Positions 11,132 to 22,159 of a DNA stretch of 64,000 bases are shown here, in pieces. The notes beneath the pieces were generated by a model. The model ran no database searches. It saw only the letters and a program-made list of their open reading frames with translations, and was not told the origin of the DNA. Source of the stretch: Capronia americana (taxonomy: Eukaryota > Ascomycota > Eurotiomycetes > Chaetothyriales > Herpotrichiellaceae); assembly GCA_016110215.1 (NCBI GenBank), contig JADWQD010000028.1, positions 1 to 64,000 on the forward strand. The letters are read 5' to 3'. The position numbers and the translations under genes are program-made. How positions within the stretch are numbered: the first letter of the stretch is position 1; each line of letters starts with the position of its first letter.

Positions 11132-11746
11132 TCAAGAAGCTTTGACCAACTGAGGAGGAGGGATGCTTCTCACCTCCGGCATGGCTCGTTTTCCAATCTC
11201 GACCCTCTTTTTGATAGATTCTTCACTTTCCCCAGATTCTAACCGAAAGATCAAGTCGTCTGGGTGGAAGTCTGTCCCAATGGCATTCATGTCAAACAAC
11301 GGCGAGGTCATGAACCGGTTGGTTTCTTCTATGGTGTCAAAGTTGTCGACCTGTGTCTCGATCTCGTTTCCGTCGGGGTCGGTGTAGTAGATGCTCGTCG
11401 TGGTTCCGTGGTTGACGCACCAGAACGGCTCGATGCCAAGCTCCTTGCGTTGCTGATAGGACGACATCAAGTCCCGGAGTGTGTCAAAGGTGAAGGCCAC
11501 ATGCGCAAGCCCGGTCGTATGGGCTGGCTTGTCTACAAAGCCGGGGAGCTGTGCAATGGCGATGCGATGATGCTCGTCATCATAGGTGATGAAGGAGATG
11601 AAGTCGTTGCCATACACCAGGCGTCCGCCGAGGAAGTTGATCCAGAATTCGACCATAGCGTCGTATTTGTTCGTGTGAAGGACAACATGCGCGAGCTTGC
11701 TCGGGCTGATGACCTTGGGGCCAGTCTTTTCAGGAATAGAGGGCAT
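11132..11746 (-). CDS. VOC-family (extradiol dioxygenase/glyoxalase-like) protein
   Basis: Single-exon protein of 204 residues in the vicinal-oxygen-chelate superfamily, which includes extradiol ring-cleaving dioxygenases and glyoxalase I. The start is the ATG before PSIPEKTG; the frame upstream of it is open but reads as leader. A 2-His-1-Glu metal triad can be placed at His20 (KLAHVVL), His82 (GLAHVAF) and Glu130 (DPDGNEIE). DPDGNxIE is the classic C-terminal VOC motif and FWINFLGGRLVY is the typical first-strand region. The protein is about the size of one VOC module pair plus a C-terminal tail. Ring cleavage of a catechol is the attractive role here, but isomerase or lyase activity cannot be excluded. 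Confidence 0.82.
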   Translation of the reverse strand: MPSIPEKTGPKVISPSKLAHVVLHTNKYDAMVEFWINFLGGRLVYGNDFISFITYDDEHHRIAIAQLPGFVDKPAHTTGLAHVAFTFDTLRDLMSSYQQRKELGIEPFWCVNHGTTTSIYYTDPDGNEIETQVDNFDTIEETNRFMTSPLFDMNAIGTDFHPDDLIFRLESGESEESIKKRVEIGKRAMPEVRSIPPPQLVKAS

Positions 11747-12391
11747 GATCAAAGTTTGGTCAGGACGGGTGTTATGAGATCTGAAATCTTCCTCCTGTTC
11801 AGAACATAAAGCTTTCGCTGGAAGCGTCGGAGGCAGGAGTCTCGAATAAGAGGAGTGGACTGCAAGTTGAAAGCATCCAACCAGCGTAAATACCCACCTT
11901 CGGCCTGGTTTCGTAGAGTCATATTTGCAACTGTGGGAACGGAGCACGGGGGCCCGTTGAGATTCCGACTCCTAAAGCCCCGACGCAAGTTCCATACACA
12001 CGAACAGCTTGCGCAGGCTATTGTAGAGCATTGTCATTCCATTCAATGTTCACTCGAAGTTTGGATCAAAATATGACTCCAGAATACTGTAGAGTCCTCC
12101 GTCATGGCAACACCGTCCGGAGATCGTCCTGTCAGTCAACACGGCTAGAAAGTTCTCCAGAGTTTAGACCATTCATCGAAATCTTTGGAATTTGAAACCC
12201 AAGCCCGGGACGTCCGGTCAGGAGGCAGCGCCAAAACCAGTGAGGAGAGACTCGATTTATTTTCTACAACCAAATTCACCTCGTTCATATATCGATCTAT
12301 CCGAGCAGAGCGAGCCAGATACCGTTCAATTGCACACTTATTGTGAGCATAAGCTTACCTCTCCTGTTCGACATACACAGCCCTAAAGGAA
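11747..12391. other. Intergenic, promoter of VOC-family gene
   Basis: 645 bp between the VOC-family start and the stop codon of P450-1. It presumably holds the VOC promoter and the P450 3' UTR. No coding or repeat signal was recognised. Confidence 0.45.
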
Positions 12392-14116
12392 TCACGTCCT
12401 TTTCTTCACTTTGCAAAGCAATGGCCCCTTCTTCTCGCTGATGCCCAAGCTGATCATGACTAACTTCTCTTCGGGATCGACCAGTTCAATGACGTAGTTG
12501 CGGAACACCGCCGCCATCAACTTGAAAATGCTGGTCTGCGCGATATTGCGTCCAATGCAGCTGCGGTGGCCGGTAGAAAAAGGAATCAAGAATGCGGACA
12601 GGTCCTTCACAGCAGGATCACCCTTTAACCAACGGTCTGGGACAAATGAATTGTGGTCAGGACCCCAGATGTCCGGGTTGTGATGTACGGAGGGGATTGA
12701 CATGGAAGTATTCACCTATCACGCAGCAAAGTTAGTGTCATCGCAAACTGTTTGGTGGATGAATCTGGGCTTGCGGCTTACACCATGAGGGATATGTTCT
12801 CCAGCAATTTCCACACCTCCAGGCACTTCTACCCGACGAGGTAATGGCATGCCAAAGATCGGCGTGAGGCGGAAACTCTCCTTGATGCATGCTGACAGGT
12901 ACGGCAGTTTGTTTTCAAGGCCGGTGATGGAGTACGGGCGTGCGCCCACCTCCGGTAATGGTGGCAGTTCCCTGTCCAATTCATCAACGAGCCTCTCACA
13001 GGGTCCTGGGTTGTGCAACACGTTGAAAAATAAGAGAGTGGATGTTGAGGACATTGTGTGGGAGCCCGCAATTCTAGAAAAGCATGGATTGTCAACAACC
13101 AGGGACCAATGGCTTCCGGGCCTGGTATATCAAGTAGCGACTTACAGAAATCCGAAAGCTTCGGTGGCAAGATCATCTAAGCCCAGAAGTCTACCCGTCA
13201 TAGGGTCGGCGGTGTTGATCAATGGAGACATGAGATCTTTGGTTTTATTTGGATTTTGGATGCGCTTAGCAACGCAGGCATTAGTCTGTGCCCGAAGCTT
13301 CATGCGGCTCCTGATCAAGCCCTGGAGCCATTGGGATGGGATATAGAGACTGACGAGTCTCGAATAGGGAAGAAGAAAAGAAAGCAGTCCAAAGATGGAA
13401 CCCAGGAATATATGGTCGTTGATCGGCGGCAGGTTCTGCGGGTCTGCGTCCTTTTGAGTGTTGAAGTGCATACTGAAGGCCAATTCGCCGATGATGTCGT
13501 AGGCGAAGTAATTGATGATCTGGCTGATGTCGAATTCTTGCCTTGTCTCAGCAAAGGAGTCGAGCGCTTTTCGGAGCTCGACCAAGTGTCTATCGATGAC
13601 TGACTCCATCTTGGTCACCCATGTCATTGAGAAAGTATGCGACATTTGTTTGCGACGGTGGGAGTGAACCTGCGGCCTCGATTATCAGCATCATGAACAG
13701 TCCAAAGAGGCCTCGAAACTCTTTACATCTTCATCTCTAGTGCCGAACAGATTGGCGTTGAACGTCTTGAACCCATCGTAAAAGTCGGACTTTGGCATTG
13801 ACCGGCCCGAGCGATAGATGGGTTTGATGGCGGATGCATCCCAAAAATCGATATCATTTGGACCGATGCGAACCACGGGACCGTATTTCTGGTGGAGCTC
13901 TAATATGCTCTGCGGCAACCTGTAGTTCAGAAACTGCCATAATTTCCAGAACGGGGTGATGGAGGCCCAGAACGGTCCAGGATATCTGGCTAGCGGATGA
14001 AAGTACCTTTGGTACACCACGTAGGCCAACGGTGGGATGCAGATGGCTGATAGGAGGTATGCCCATGAGTTTTCTGAAACAGTCGCGGCCATTTGGAAGA
14101 CGACAGGGTTAGGCAT
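12392..14116 (-). CDS. Cytochrome P450 monooxygenase 1
   Basis: Microsomal class II P450 of 509 residues from four exons (13727-14116, 13146-13669, 12782-13073, 12392-12715). An N-terminal hydrophobic anchor (WAYLLSAICIPPLAYVVY) is followed by the proline hinge HPLARYPGPF. The ExxR motif is KESFRL and the heme-binding loop is FSTGHRSCIG with the cysteine ligand. The I-helix reads AGSHTMSS, so His stands where most P450s have an acidic residue. The general layout resembles fungal P450s related to pisatin demethylase and benzoate 4-monooxygenase, but I would not assign a family number by eye. It needs a P450 reductase encoded elsewhere. It lies divergently from the metallo-hydrolase gene across 666 bp. 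Confidence 0.9.
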
Positions 14117-14782
14117 TTCTGCTGCAAGTGGTGATAGCTCCGACCTTCAGAGGCTGTGGGGCAGATACGGGTCTTCCACCCTACGCCGTCGCAGGACGCT
14201 GTGAGGCTCCTTGAAGTACTCGAGACGACTTCGTAGGTCTTGTATTATTTGGTGATATTCGGCCAATTTCTCTCTCAAGCGAATGCAAGCATGATACTCT
14301 GCTCAGTCAAACTGCGAGCACCTCTGAAGACAATCGATCTGTAGCAAGTGTGTACCCGGCACCGGAAGTAGTAGCTACCCTCGGGGCTTACCATAGAACC
14401 CCGTTCTCCGGGCAGGGGACGTTTCTGTTTTGAGCGAAGCTACCGGTAGCAGCGACTAATTGCCTGGTTCAAAGCCGTCCGGAAAGAATTGAAGGTCGTG
14501 TACCCCGCGAAAACCTCCACCTTTGGTCTTTCGGGCAGAGATAAGGACGGAGGCCGGGCATGCGGGAGTTGAGGAGAGGACGGGATCCTAGTCCAAGGAT
14601 AAAGGCCTGTGGTCGGAATCAATAACAGCAGTGGTAAGATGTGTACCTTTCAGATCCTATGATCGAACCTGACACTTTTCCGCCAGTTAGAGGAGGATTG
14701 ATCTCAGACCGGTGGGACACAGCACACGCTCACAATACTCGTTTCTTTATCGCGGCGCAACTGGACAGCGAGTGTTTGCAAG
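14117..14782. promoter_or_regulatory. Divergent promoter: P450-1 / metallo-hydrolase
   Basis: 666 bp separate two start codons that point away from each other. The region should carry both promoters. It has no exact copy of the AGAATCCCGCA motif and no recognisable gene. Confidence 0.5.
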
Positions 14783-16105
14783 ATGTCAGGCGATATCGAG
14801 GCTGAACCGTTGCCATCATGGGAGCTCCCTAAATCAGATGCCATCGTAACAGTGCGTGCGATCAACACTACCACTGACATGTATTCCAGTGCTGTCAACT
14901 TTGTGGAGCCCGTTATCCCTGGCCATGAGCAACTCAACATGACCACTCTAGCTTTCTTGATTGAGCATCAGAGCACGGGTCAAAAAGTCTTATTCGACGC
15001 TGGCTCCCGCAAAGACTACTGGAACCTTCCTCCATTCATATATCAGGCGTTACTCAAGGCCTCTCTGGGCTTGAAAATCGAGAAAAATGTCAGTGAAATT
15101 CTTCAGGAGGGAGGAGTCGAACTGAAAGATGTGAACTCTGTCATATGGAGGTACGTACCGTGTCGACACGACCCTCAGTGCGAGACTGATAAAGGATGAC
15201 AAGTCATTGGCATTGGGATCATGTCGGCGATGTTTCTCTATTTCCTCGCTCGACCGAAGTCGTAGTCGGCCCAGGTTTCAAGGATAACTTCATGCCAGGC
15301 TATCCCGTCAATGACAAGGCTCCCCTCCTTCAGTCCGATTTCGAGTGAGTCAGTTCCGAGGTATTGAAACAAGAGAGTACTAAAACCATCCTAGAGGACG
15401 CAATGTTCGAGAAATTGTTTTCCACGAGGGCGACAAGATTGGACCCTACGACTCTTTCGATTTCTTTGGAGATGGTAGCTTGTATTTACTCAATGTCCCG
15501 GGCGTAAGTTTCAATCACGACTTTCACGAACAAGACTCAGTTAGTTGCAGCATGCACAAGGGCATATTGGCGCCCTTGCTCGAACCACGCCTGGCACTTT
15601 CGTTTTCTTGGGGGCAGATACCTGTCATTTTCCCGGTGTTTTCCGTCCCACCAAATACAACCCCTTGCCTTCAGATATCGGTCCAAATATACTTCCACCG
15701 GCACGGTTTGGAGCGTCCTGTCCTTGTTCGCTCTTCACTTCTTGCCATCCGAATCAAGAACATTCTAGAACAACGCCATTTTACTCGGTTGCCACGGGCA
15801 AATCTGGCCAACCGAGCTTCAATTCTGACCCAGCCGAAGCTCAGCGGAGTGTGGACAAGTTGAAAGAGTACGATGCGCATCCGCAGATTTTTGTGTGTAT
15901 ATCGCATGATTTGGCGCTGCTAGATCTGTTGCCTCTCTTCAATGATACACCGGCTGAGGATATCAACGACTGGAAGAAGAAAGGGTATAAAGATCAAGCA
16001 TGCTGGAGATTTTTGAGCGAATTACCCAACGAGGATGGAAGCCCTGGTCGACACCCTCCCTTGGTGGAAGGGTGCTGGCGGGAAGGGGAAGTAATTCCTA
16101 AATAG
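14783..16105 (+). CDS. Metallo-beta-lactamase-fold hydrolase
   Basis: Zinc hydrolase of the metallo-beta-lactamase superfamily, 390 residues from four exons (14783-15150, 15204-15344, 15395-15503, 15551-16105). The metal motif HWHWDHVGD is built across the first exon junction. A later His lies in PGHAQGHIG (across the third junction), followed by an Asp in LGADTCHFPG and a late His in CISHDLAL. The fold serves lactonases, thioesterases and many other hydrolases, and the family resembles fungal AHL-lactonase-like proteins rather than true beta-lactamases. No signal peptide is seen, so it is probably cytosolic. A role in opening a lactone or hydrolysing a thioester intermediate of the pathway is inference. 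Confidence 0.88.
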
Positions 16106-16364
16106 TGATCGATAATTTTGTATTGAGCTCTGAGAAGAGCACATGGATGATCAGAGTATTTCGATAGTGGCGCACAAATTCTATAGCTGAAGGCGGGTCA
16201 ACCGAGTGAGACTTAGTCCCCAAGTCGGTTTTCCGAACTCAGCAGACGGGATGGCTCAGCACAGTCCGATCTGAAACCCGTGAGAGAAGGAGGCGGATCA
16301 TTGCAGTCAGTTTGAGGACAGGATTGTCGAAGAATTCTTTGACAGACTTCGACGTTTTGACATT

Positions 16365-18930
16365 CTAGTCCACCGCAGCATGCGACGGCTTTCCCGTCAT
16401 CTCAGAATAGAGCCAATCTCGCGCCCGTAGGCCGTTACCCTTTTGAGATTGCCTCTCTTCGGGGCTCAGAGCAGATCGTCTTTCAACAATATCTGTCATG
16501 CCAATTCTGTCAGCGCTTTGTGCTGCATGTGGCAATGCTTCGCAACTTACCCAACAGCTGAGCACCAATATCCCAGTACCATGCGTGTCGCTTCAAGCAT
16601 AGCCTCAGGAGTTCAAGGTCCAGCTGAGGACCTTGAGAGTCGCCGTTTTGTCTCTTCTCGTCAAACCGGTGTAAGCAGTTCTCAACGTGGAGTGCATAAG
16701 GCCCGAGGATGGCGCACGCCACGAAAGGTGAGAAGGGCATGCACCCGGGGGCCCACTTGCGAATCGCCAATAGAACCTCTGTGGTGTTGCGCATGGAGCG
16801 GCTCAGATAAGGCGTATCCGTCCACGAGTGATTGGGCCGCTCTGAAACTGTCGTTGCTGCTGGGGGTAGATTCTTTGCTTGCCAGAGCGCGTTGTGCATG
16901 TAAGCCCTGTAAAATGATCAGTGACGCTTGCCAATGAGTCGGGAATTTGACAAGCCTTGCCCTTGTAACATCAGATTCGTAGAGATGATCCAACTGCTGC
17001 TTCTTTTGTTTTCCTGGTCAAAGGAAAGGCTGTCCGAAGACAGGTCGAATTTGGAGGGCAATGCCAACGCAAAGCATGTGATGACCGTATCGAGGTCCTT
17101 GTGCATTTGTGGCGGCGTAACCCCCGGCTGCTGCAGTAGCTCGTTGGCCAACCTGACCAGATAAACCGTCACCAAGAACCATGCCCATTCGTCTTGGTTG
17201 GGGCAATCCTCAAGGCTCTTCCATACCGTGAGGGGGTCAGTCTTCAATGGGGCTGACGCAACAGGCTCATTCCTGAACCAGGCCTTATCCGAGACCGGGA
17301 GGAGGACCTCGACACGATTGCGATCGAAGCAATATGGACGGCAACTTATTGTTGATGCAAAGCAGTCCAACTCCCACGCTGACCACCAGACGCGTCGCTT
17401 TTCTTCATGCCCCACCCAATCTTGCACGGCCTCGGTGTGGTTGCCCGCGATGACATCGTGGTCCAACTGATGCAGACCCAGTTCGTAAACCTGCCGGCTG
17501 CAGATCCCAAGCAGATACCAACCCCGCGAGCTCCATCCCGATGCGAGATAATAGCAGGCAAGGAGCACGCTTCCTTGTAACATCCTCAAGGTCGGTTGTT
17601 CGTGGTTCTGATTCTGGTAGCGTTCGAGAAGTGTGGACGCCGCTTTCGCAAAGTCTACTCCTCGGTCTCTTGATTTCATAGCTGTGAAAAATTCGGACGT
17701 GGAGAAGCGAGCCGATAAAGCAAAAATTCCGTTGAGGACGAAGGCAGTTTCGAGTGAGAGCTTGCCCAACAAGCCATCAGATCTGAAGTCCTCACCGAGA
17801 AGGCTAGCTCTGAAAGTTGGACGGTGAAATAATGGAAGAAAGCATTGGATTCGTTCAAAGTAAAGCTCCAATCTGGTAAAACAGGGTCAGCGAGGCAGTA
17901 GGGGTTCCAATACTCGAACATGTGCTCACAGATGATCGACCAGCGCTATGGGCAGCGCGATGAAGTCTGCGTCGTTCTCTTTGTTCAATTGCAACGTGAA
18001 ATATTTTGAAGGGTCCACGTAATCGTCAAGATACAAAGATCCGGTTGTCGTTCCATTGTCCCAGGCCAGGTCCGACGGTAAAGAGTGTTCCAGCGTCTGA
18101 AGATTTGGATCTCCATTGCTGAGACAATCACCGCTGGGAAACGAGTGCGATCGAGTGAGGTCCGAAGCGTCCTCGTGTGAGTAAGGTTGCAGCCCGAGCG
18201 TACCGTCGTCTATACCGGGCTGAGTATTTGAATGACCGGAGAAATGCCAGATGTCGGAACCTATCTGGGGAGGGGCAATTTCCGGTGTCCTTATAGTCTT
18301 GAGAGAGTCACCAGACGTGGCTGGTTGAGCAGCCATCGGGACGGAGAGAGATTGTGCTCCATCCGGCGATTGGGAAGAGGTGGTAGACTCTGTCGAGACG
18401 GTGGGGTTTGCGCGGGTGGACTGGGATTCGAGAAGGATGAGCAGCCGATCTGTGACCAAGTTTCTGTGAGTCCTCTCGACCAACAGATTCCTCGACGTGG
18501 ATCGACTCACCTAGTTTCTTTTCTTTGCTTTCGGCTCTCAGCTTTCGCGCTCCTGTACTCGCGCGCACTAGTTTCCGGCGGACCGGCACATAGAGACATG
18601 TGCGGCTGGTTCTGGAACAGAGGGAACACGACGGTCGCGCCATGTCGCCTTTGGAAAGTCGTCAGTTTCAGCCTCCTGTGTGGCATCGAAAGTGTTACAT
18701 TTCGTCTTCTTCCTGTCCATGTTCAGTCTGCTACCCCTGCCAGTGTCCAACGAAGTGCCATACCTTTTGCATTCTTCACAAGCCCGGCGCGACTGGGGCA
18801 CAGCTACTGTCACAGTTTCTGACAAGAAATCAGGCACAGGCGAAAGAAGCTGCGACATGGGGATATCCTGATCCATATCATCCGCCAGGTTGACCATTGT
18901 CGTCATCTCGATTCCCTGCGTCATAGACAT
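16365..18930 (-). CDS. Zn2Cys6 transcription factor 1
   Basis: Fungal zinc-binuclear-cluster regulator of 747 residues in seven exons (18764-18930, 18699-18712, 18511-18648, 17930-18449, 16952-17872, 16551-16906, 16365-16492). The cluster Cys51, 54, 61, 68, 71, 78 (ACEECKRKKTKCD...CSLC...TC) is assembled only after splicing, and its middle is encoded by a 14-nt micro-exon. A basic linker and dimerisation helix (KLDRLLILLE) follow. The fungal-specific transcription factor domain starts near LELYFERIQCFLPLFHRPTF and includes RRVWWSAWELDCFAS. An upstream GTG at 18945 is open, but ATG 18930 is the first real start. It may control the neighbouring enzyme genes and would act in the nucleus at CGG-type sites. 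Confidence 0.88.
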
Positions 18931-19687
18931 GCGACCTCTCGACACAGGAGGTCAATGTAGTGGTAGAATGGCTGAAGTATGTAAAGGTTCGAAGAGGAGT
19001 GGAAGCCGAGGGGAGGAGGTTTTTCCGGCTTACTCCTTAGCCTTGTACCGTAGCGAGATACTGAAGACATTGTGGGGGGGAACAGGCGGGGTTTCTCCAC
19101 ACTAACTCGCACTCTTAGCCTAGATTGAGTGGCGGGTTACGAGGATATCAAGGTATTCGGTTACTGCTATGGAAAGCCTTCACTAGTTACAGCACGGCTC
19201 GATACGACATGTTCCCAGGTCTTCTCTGCTGCATTCCTAATGTCTGCTCAATAACCGGCTCTTTCTCCACGTCCGCCCCGACTTTCTGCCCTATCAAAGT
19301 GCTCGTCGAGCAATCTGCGAAAAGAAGGCCTTCTGCTACTAGGTAGTTTGTCAAAAAAGCCCTGTACATTCCTCACACCAGCACCGGCGTCTCATGGGTA
19401 TCCGCGCTTGGTCTACCTTTGAATACATAACAGTCGGCGTGCTGCGGGTATCGACAATCCACGGGGAAGTCAACTGCGTAGGTCACATGACGCGGAGTCG
19501 GCGGTCGACTTTCTCGCCCCGAACCCCGTGTTTATGCAACGAAATAGGGTGCCCCGGGGGGGCGAATACGAGACTGGGGAAAAGTCTAGCTGTAGGTGTA
19601 CATGGGTGACGAAGGTGATTCTGCATAATCCGTCCGTGCCAGAACGGCTCAGCATCTTGTCCCTACACCTGATGCAATGTGGTAGAA
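18931..19687. other. Intergenic, promoter of transcription factor 1
   Basis: 757 bp between the transcription factor 1 start and the ThDP-decarboxylase stop. A run of guanines lies at 19074-19080. Short frames here have no recognisable domain. Confidence 0.45.
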
Positions 19688-21662
19688 TCAGCCCTGGATG
19701 TGTTGTGAGAGCCCACTCTGTGTGAGGGTACCGTCAAGGTTGACCCTAGATCTGTGGTAGCGTTTGTCCTCTTGTTGGACAGACCACACCATCCTTGAGG
19801 CAGAGAGATCCACCAACTTTGAAAGGAGCGCTGGCGAGTCGTACTTATGTAGGAAGCATTCAAGAACTTGTATCTGCTTGCTGCTTTGGAACTCCTCGTC
19901 GTCAAGGATGGGAATGAGCTCTTCATATGTTCGTGCTGAGAATGATCGGGACTCTTCGGGCCCACCAAAGAACCGTAGCATCAGCTGATAGTTCCAAGGT
20001 GATACATCATTATGTGGCTTCGCGGGACCATGGATCACTCGTTCCACTGTGTAACCGTCGTTGTTGATGACCACTATGGTAGGATGAAACCCGAGGCGAA
20101 TCATCGTACCGACTTCCTGTGTGACCATGAGCCAGGGTTAATTCAACACCGGCGCGCCTGTGACTCACTTGAACAGTCATCTGTAGGCTTCCGTCGCCAA
20201 CGAAAAGTATAACCCGGCCGCTTCTATTCAACTCCTTGCGGGCTATCAAACTCCCTAGAGCTGCAGGGACTGTAAATCCGATGCTGCTATAGAAGAGTTG
20301 AGAGTAGTATTCGCATTTTGCGGGAAGTCTCATTCCGAAACTGCCAAACTGTGAGGTGCCGACCTCAGCAATCAGGCAGTCTTCCTTCCTCAGGAAGCGA
20401 TTGAACACCTTCCAGAGATCATTTTGTCTAAGAGGCCCGCGGAACTCTGCGACTCGATCTAGAGGTATTTCCAGTGGCTACTATTCGTTTAGTAAGATTG
20501 AGAATGCATGGGGCCATATGACTGTACTCACCGATTTCCACCACTTTTCTGGGAGTTGAATTGCTTGCTTCTCTTTCAAGGCCCGAGCCAGTTTCTTGAT
20601 GATGGGCACAAAGGATAGCGGCCTCCAATTCTCGTCACGGACAGAAACATATTCGGGATGTAGCACAATGGTATTGGCTGTCTGTATCTTCCCTGACCAG
20701 CCACCGGTATTCGAGTCAGTTGGAAAACGGCCGACATGGATCACCAGATCTGAACCCTCGATCGATTCTCTGACCGCGGGAGACGGTGTTATAGCCCCTT
20801 GGTACAGGCCAACGAAGTTTTGATAGCTCTCATCGACGCTCGACTTTCCCAGTGGGGTTACAAATGCCTGGTCGTGGTCAGAATTGTGGAGAAGAAACGT
20901 GAACAGAGGAATGCAAAATACCGGTAATTGGGTGAGTTGTAGAATTTGCTGCACTTCATTCGTTACTGTGTATCTTTGGGTCAGAGCATCGACCAACAGA
21001 CAGGGTTTCGTTGCTGTTTCGAGCTCGGCCGATATTTTCGCCACTATAGCGTCCTCTAAGCCCTCTTGACCGACATTTCTGATACTCAGATCTAATGGCT
21101 GATCTAGCCGATCGGCATCGACGAGTAGATCTGGTACATCCATGGGGACATAGAGGTACACCGGACGTCTTGTCTTCACGGAAGTTTCGATGACCCTGTC
21201 AACCTCGTGGATGAAGGTAGCATCATCAGTTAAGAACGCAGTTGCCGTAGACACGGCTTTGGACACTGTTTGTAAAGTAGTGTGGTCCCAATTCTCTTCA
21301 AGGACATGATGAATCATCAGACGCTGGGCCTGCGCAGCCCGCGAGGTCGTACCAACAATATGAATGATTGGGATGAACTCGGCATAGGCACCGCCAATAC
21401 CATTGATCGCGCTCAACTCGCCGACGCAAAAAGTGGTGATAACGACGCCTGGTAGTCCTCCACGAGAGCGACCATAACCATCAGCAGCGTAAGCGGCGTT
21501 GAGCTCGTTGCAATTGCCAACCCACTTAAGCCCGCCAATTTCGTATAAATGATCGAGTAAGTTGAGATTGAAGTCTCCCGGACATCCAAAGATGTGCTGG
21601 ATACCCAGTTGCTGAATGCGACGAAAGATGTACTGTCCGAGAGGGATTTTGGTCGAGGGCAT
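19688..21662 (-). CDS. Pyruvate/indolepyruvate-decarboxylase-type ThDP enzyme
   Basis: Thiamin-diphosphate and Mg-dependent decarboxylase of an alpha-keto acid to an aldehyde. Three exons (20532-21662, 20169-20477, 19688-20116) give 622 residues, somewhat longer than the usual 560-600. Family residues are all in place: Asp30 in CPGDFN, the ThDP-activating Glu53 in NCNELNAAYAADGYG, the His118-His119 pair in MIHHV, the cofactor motif GDGSLQMTVQE across the second intron, and NNDGYTVE. This combination marks the PDC/IPDC/phenylpyruvate-decarboxylase branch rather than acetolactate synthase. The aldehyde dehydrogenase gene directly upstream (start to start 2.3 kb, same strand) could oxidise the product aldehyde. 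A C-terminal tail after the ThDP domain is not conserved in my memory of the family. Confidence 0.9.
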
Positions 21663-22159
21663 GCTGACTGCTTTGGATGTTTATGCTTGTCGAAGACTCT
21701 CCGTACCACACGTCTCTCGAAACGTGGCCTGAAAATGACCACCTACTTCGGCACGTAGAGCCTTTCAAGGTGATTACCACAGCTTGTCAGCTCAGCTGCT
21801 TGAACTTTTCCATGGATCTATAGTGTGGCCAACATCAGGCCACGGGGGAAAGAGTTACATCTAGAAGCTCCGAACGCGGCTCTTCAATAGATTGATCAAA
21901 TTCCGAGTCCGGTCAAACTCGGATTACCAAGATCCCGGAAACCTTGGACGATCCGTCAAAGCATCAGGATGTCGATGATACACTCAATGTGCTTATCGGT
22001 CGCCGCACAACACAGTCTACAAGCCTGGCTCTTCAACGGTATCTTGCTGTGCCTTCTCCACTTGCCGTGGTACCGGAGCTCCCAGCTGACAGAACAGGAG
22101 ATCAACACAGGATTGCGGGCCATCCGATGATCTACCGCCTGTCTCTCTATACTGTTACT
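21663..22159. other. Intergenic between decarboxylase and aldehyde dehydrogenase
   Basis: 497 bp holding the decarboxylase promoter and the 3' end of the aldehyde dehydrogenase. Both genes run on the minus strand. No other feature was recognised. Confidence 0.45.

Noticed and set aside
11264..11809. 181-residue plus-strand frame over the VOC gene
   Set aside because: Antisense shadow of the VOC-family exon with no recognisable motif.
14783..16105. Polyketide-releasing thioesterase of the metallo-beta-lactamase type
   Set aside because: The metal motif fits, but no polyketide synthase is present in the window, so a specific thioesterase role was not assigned.
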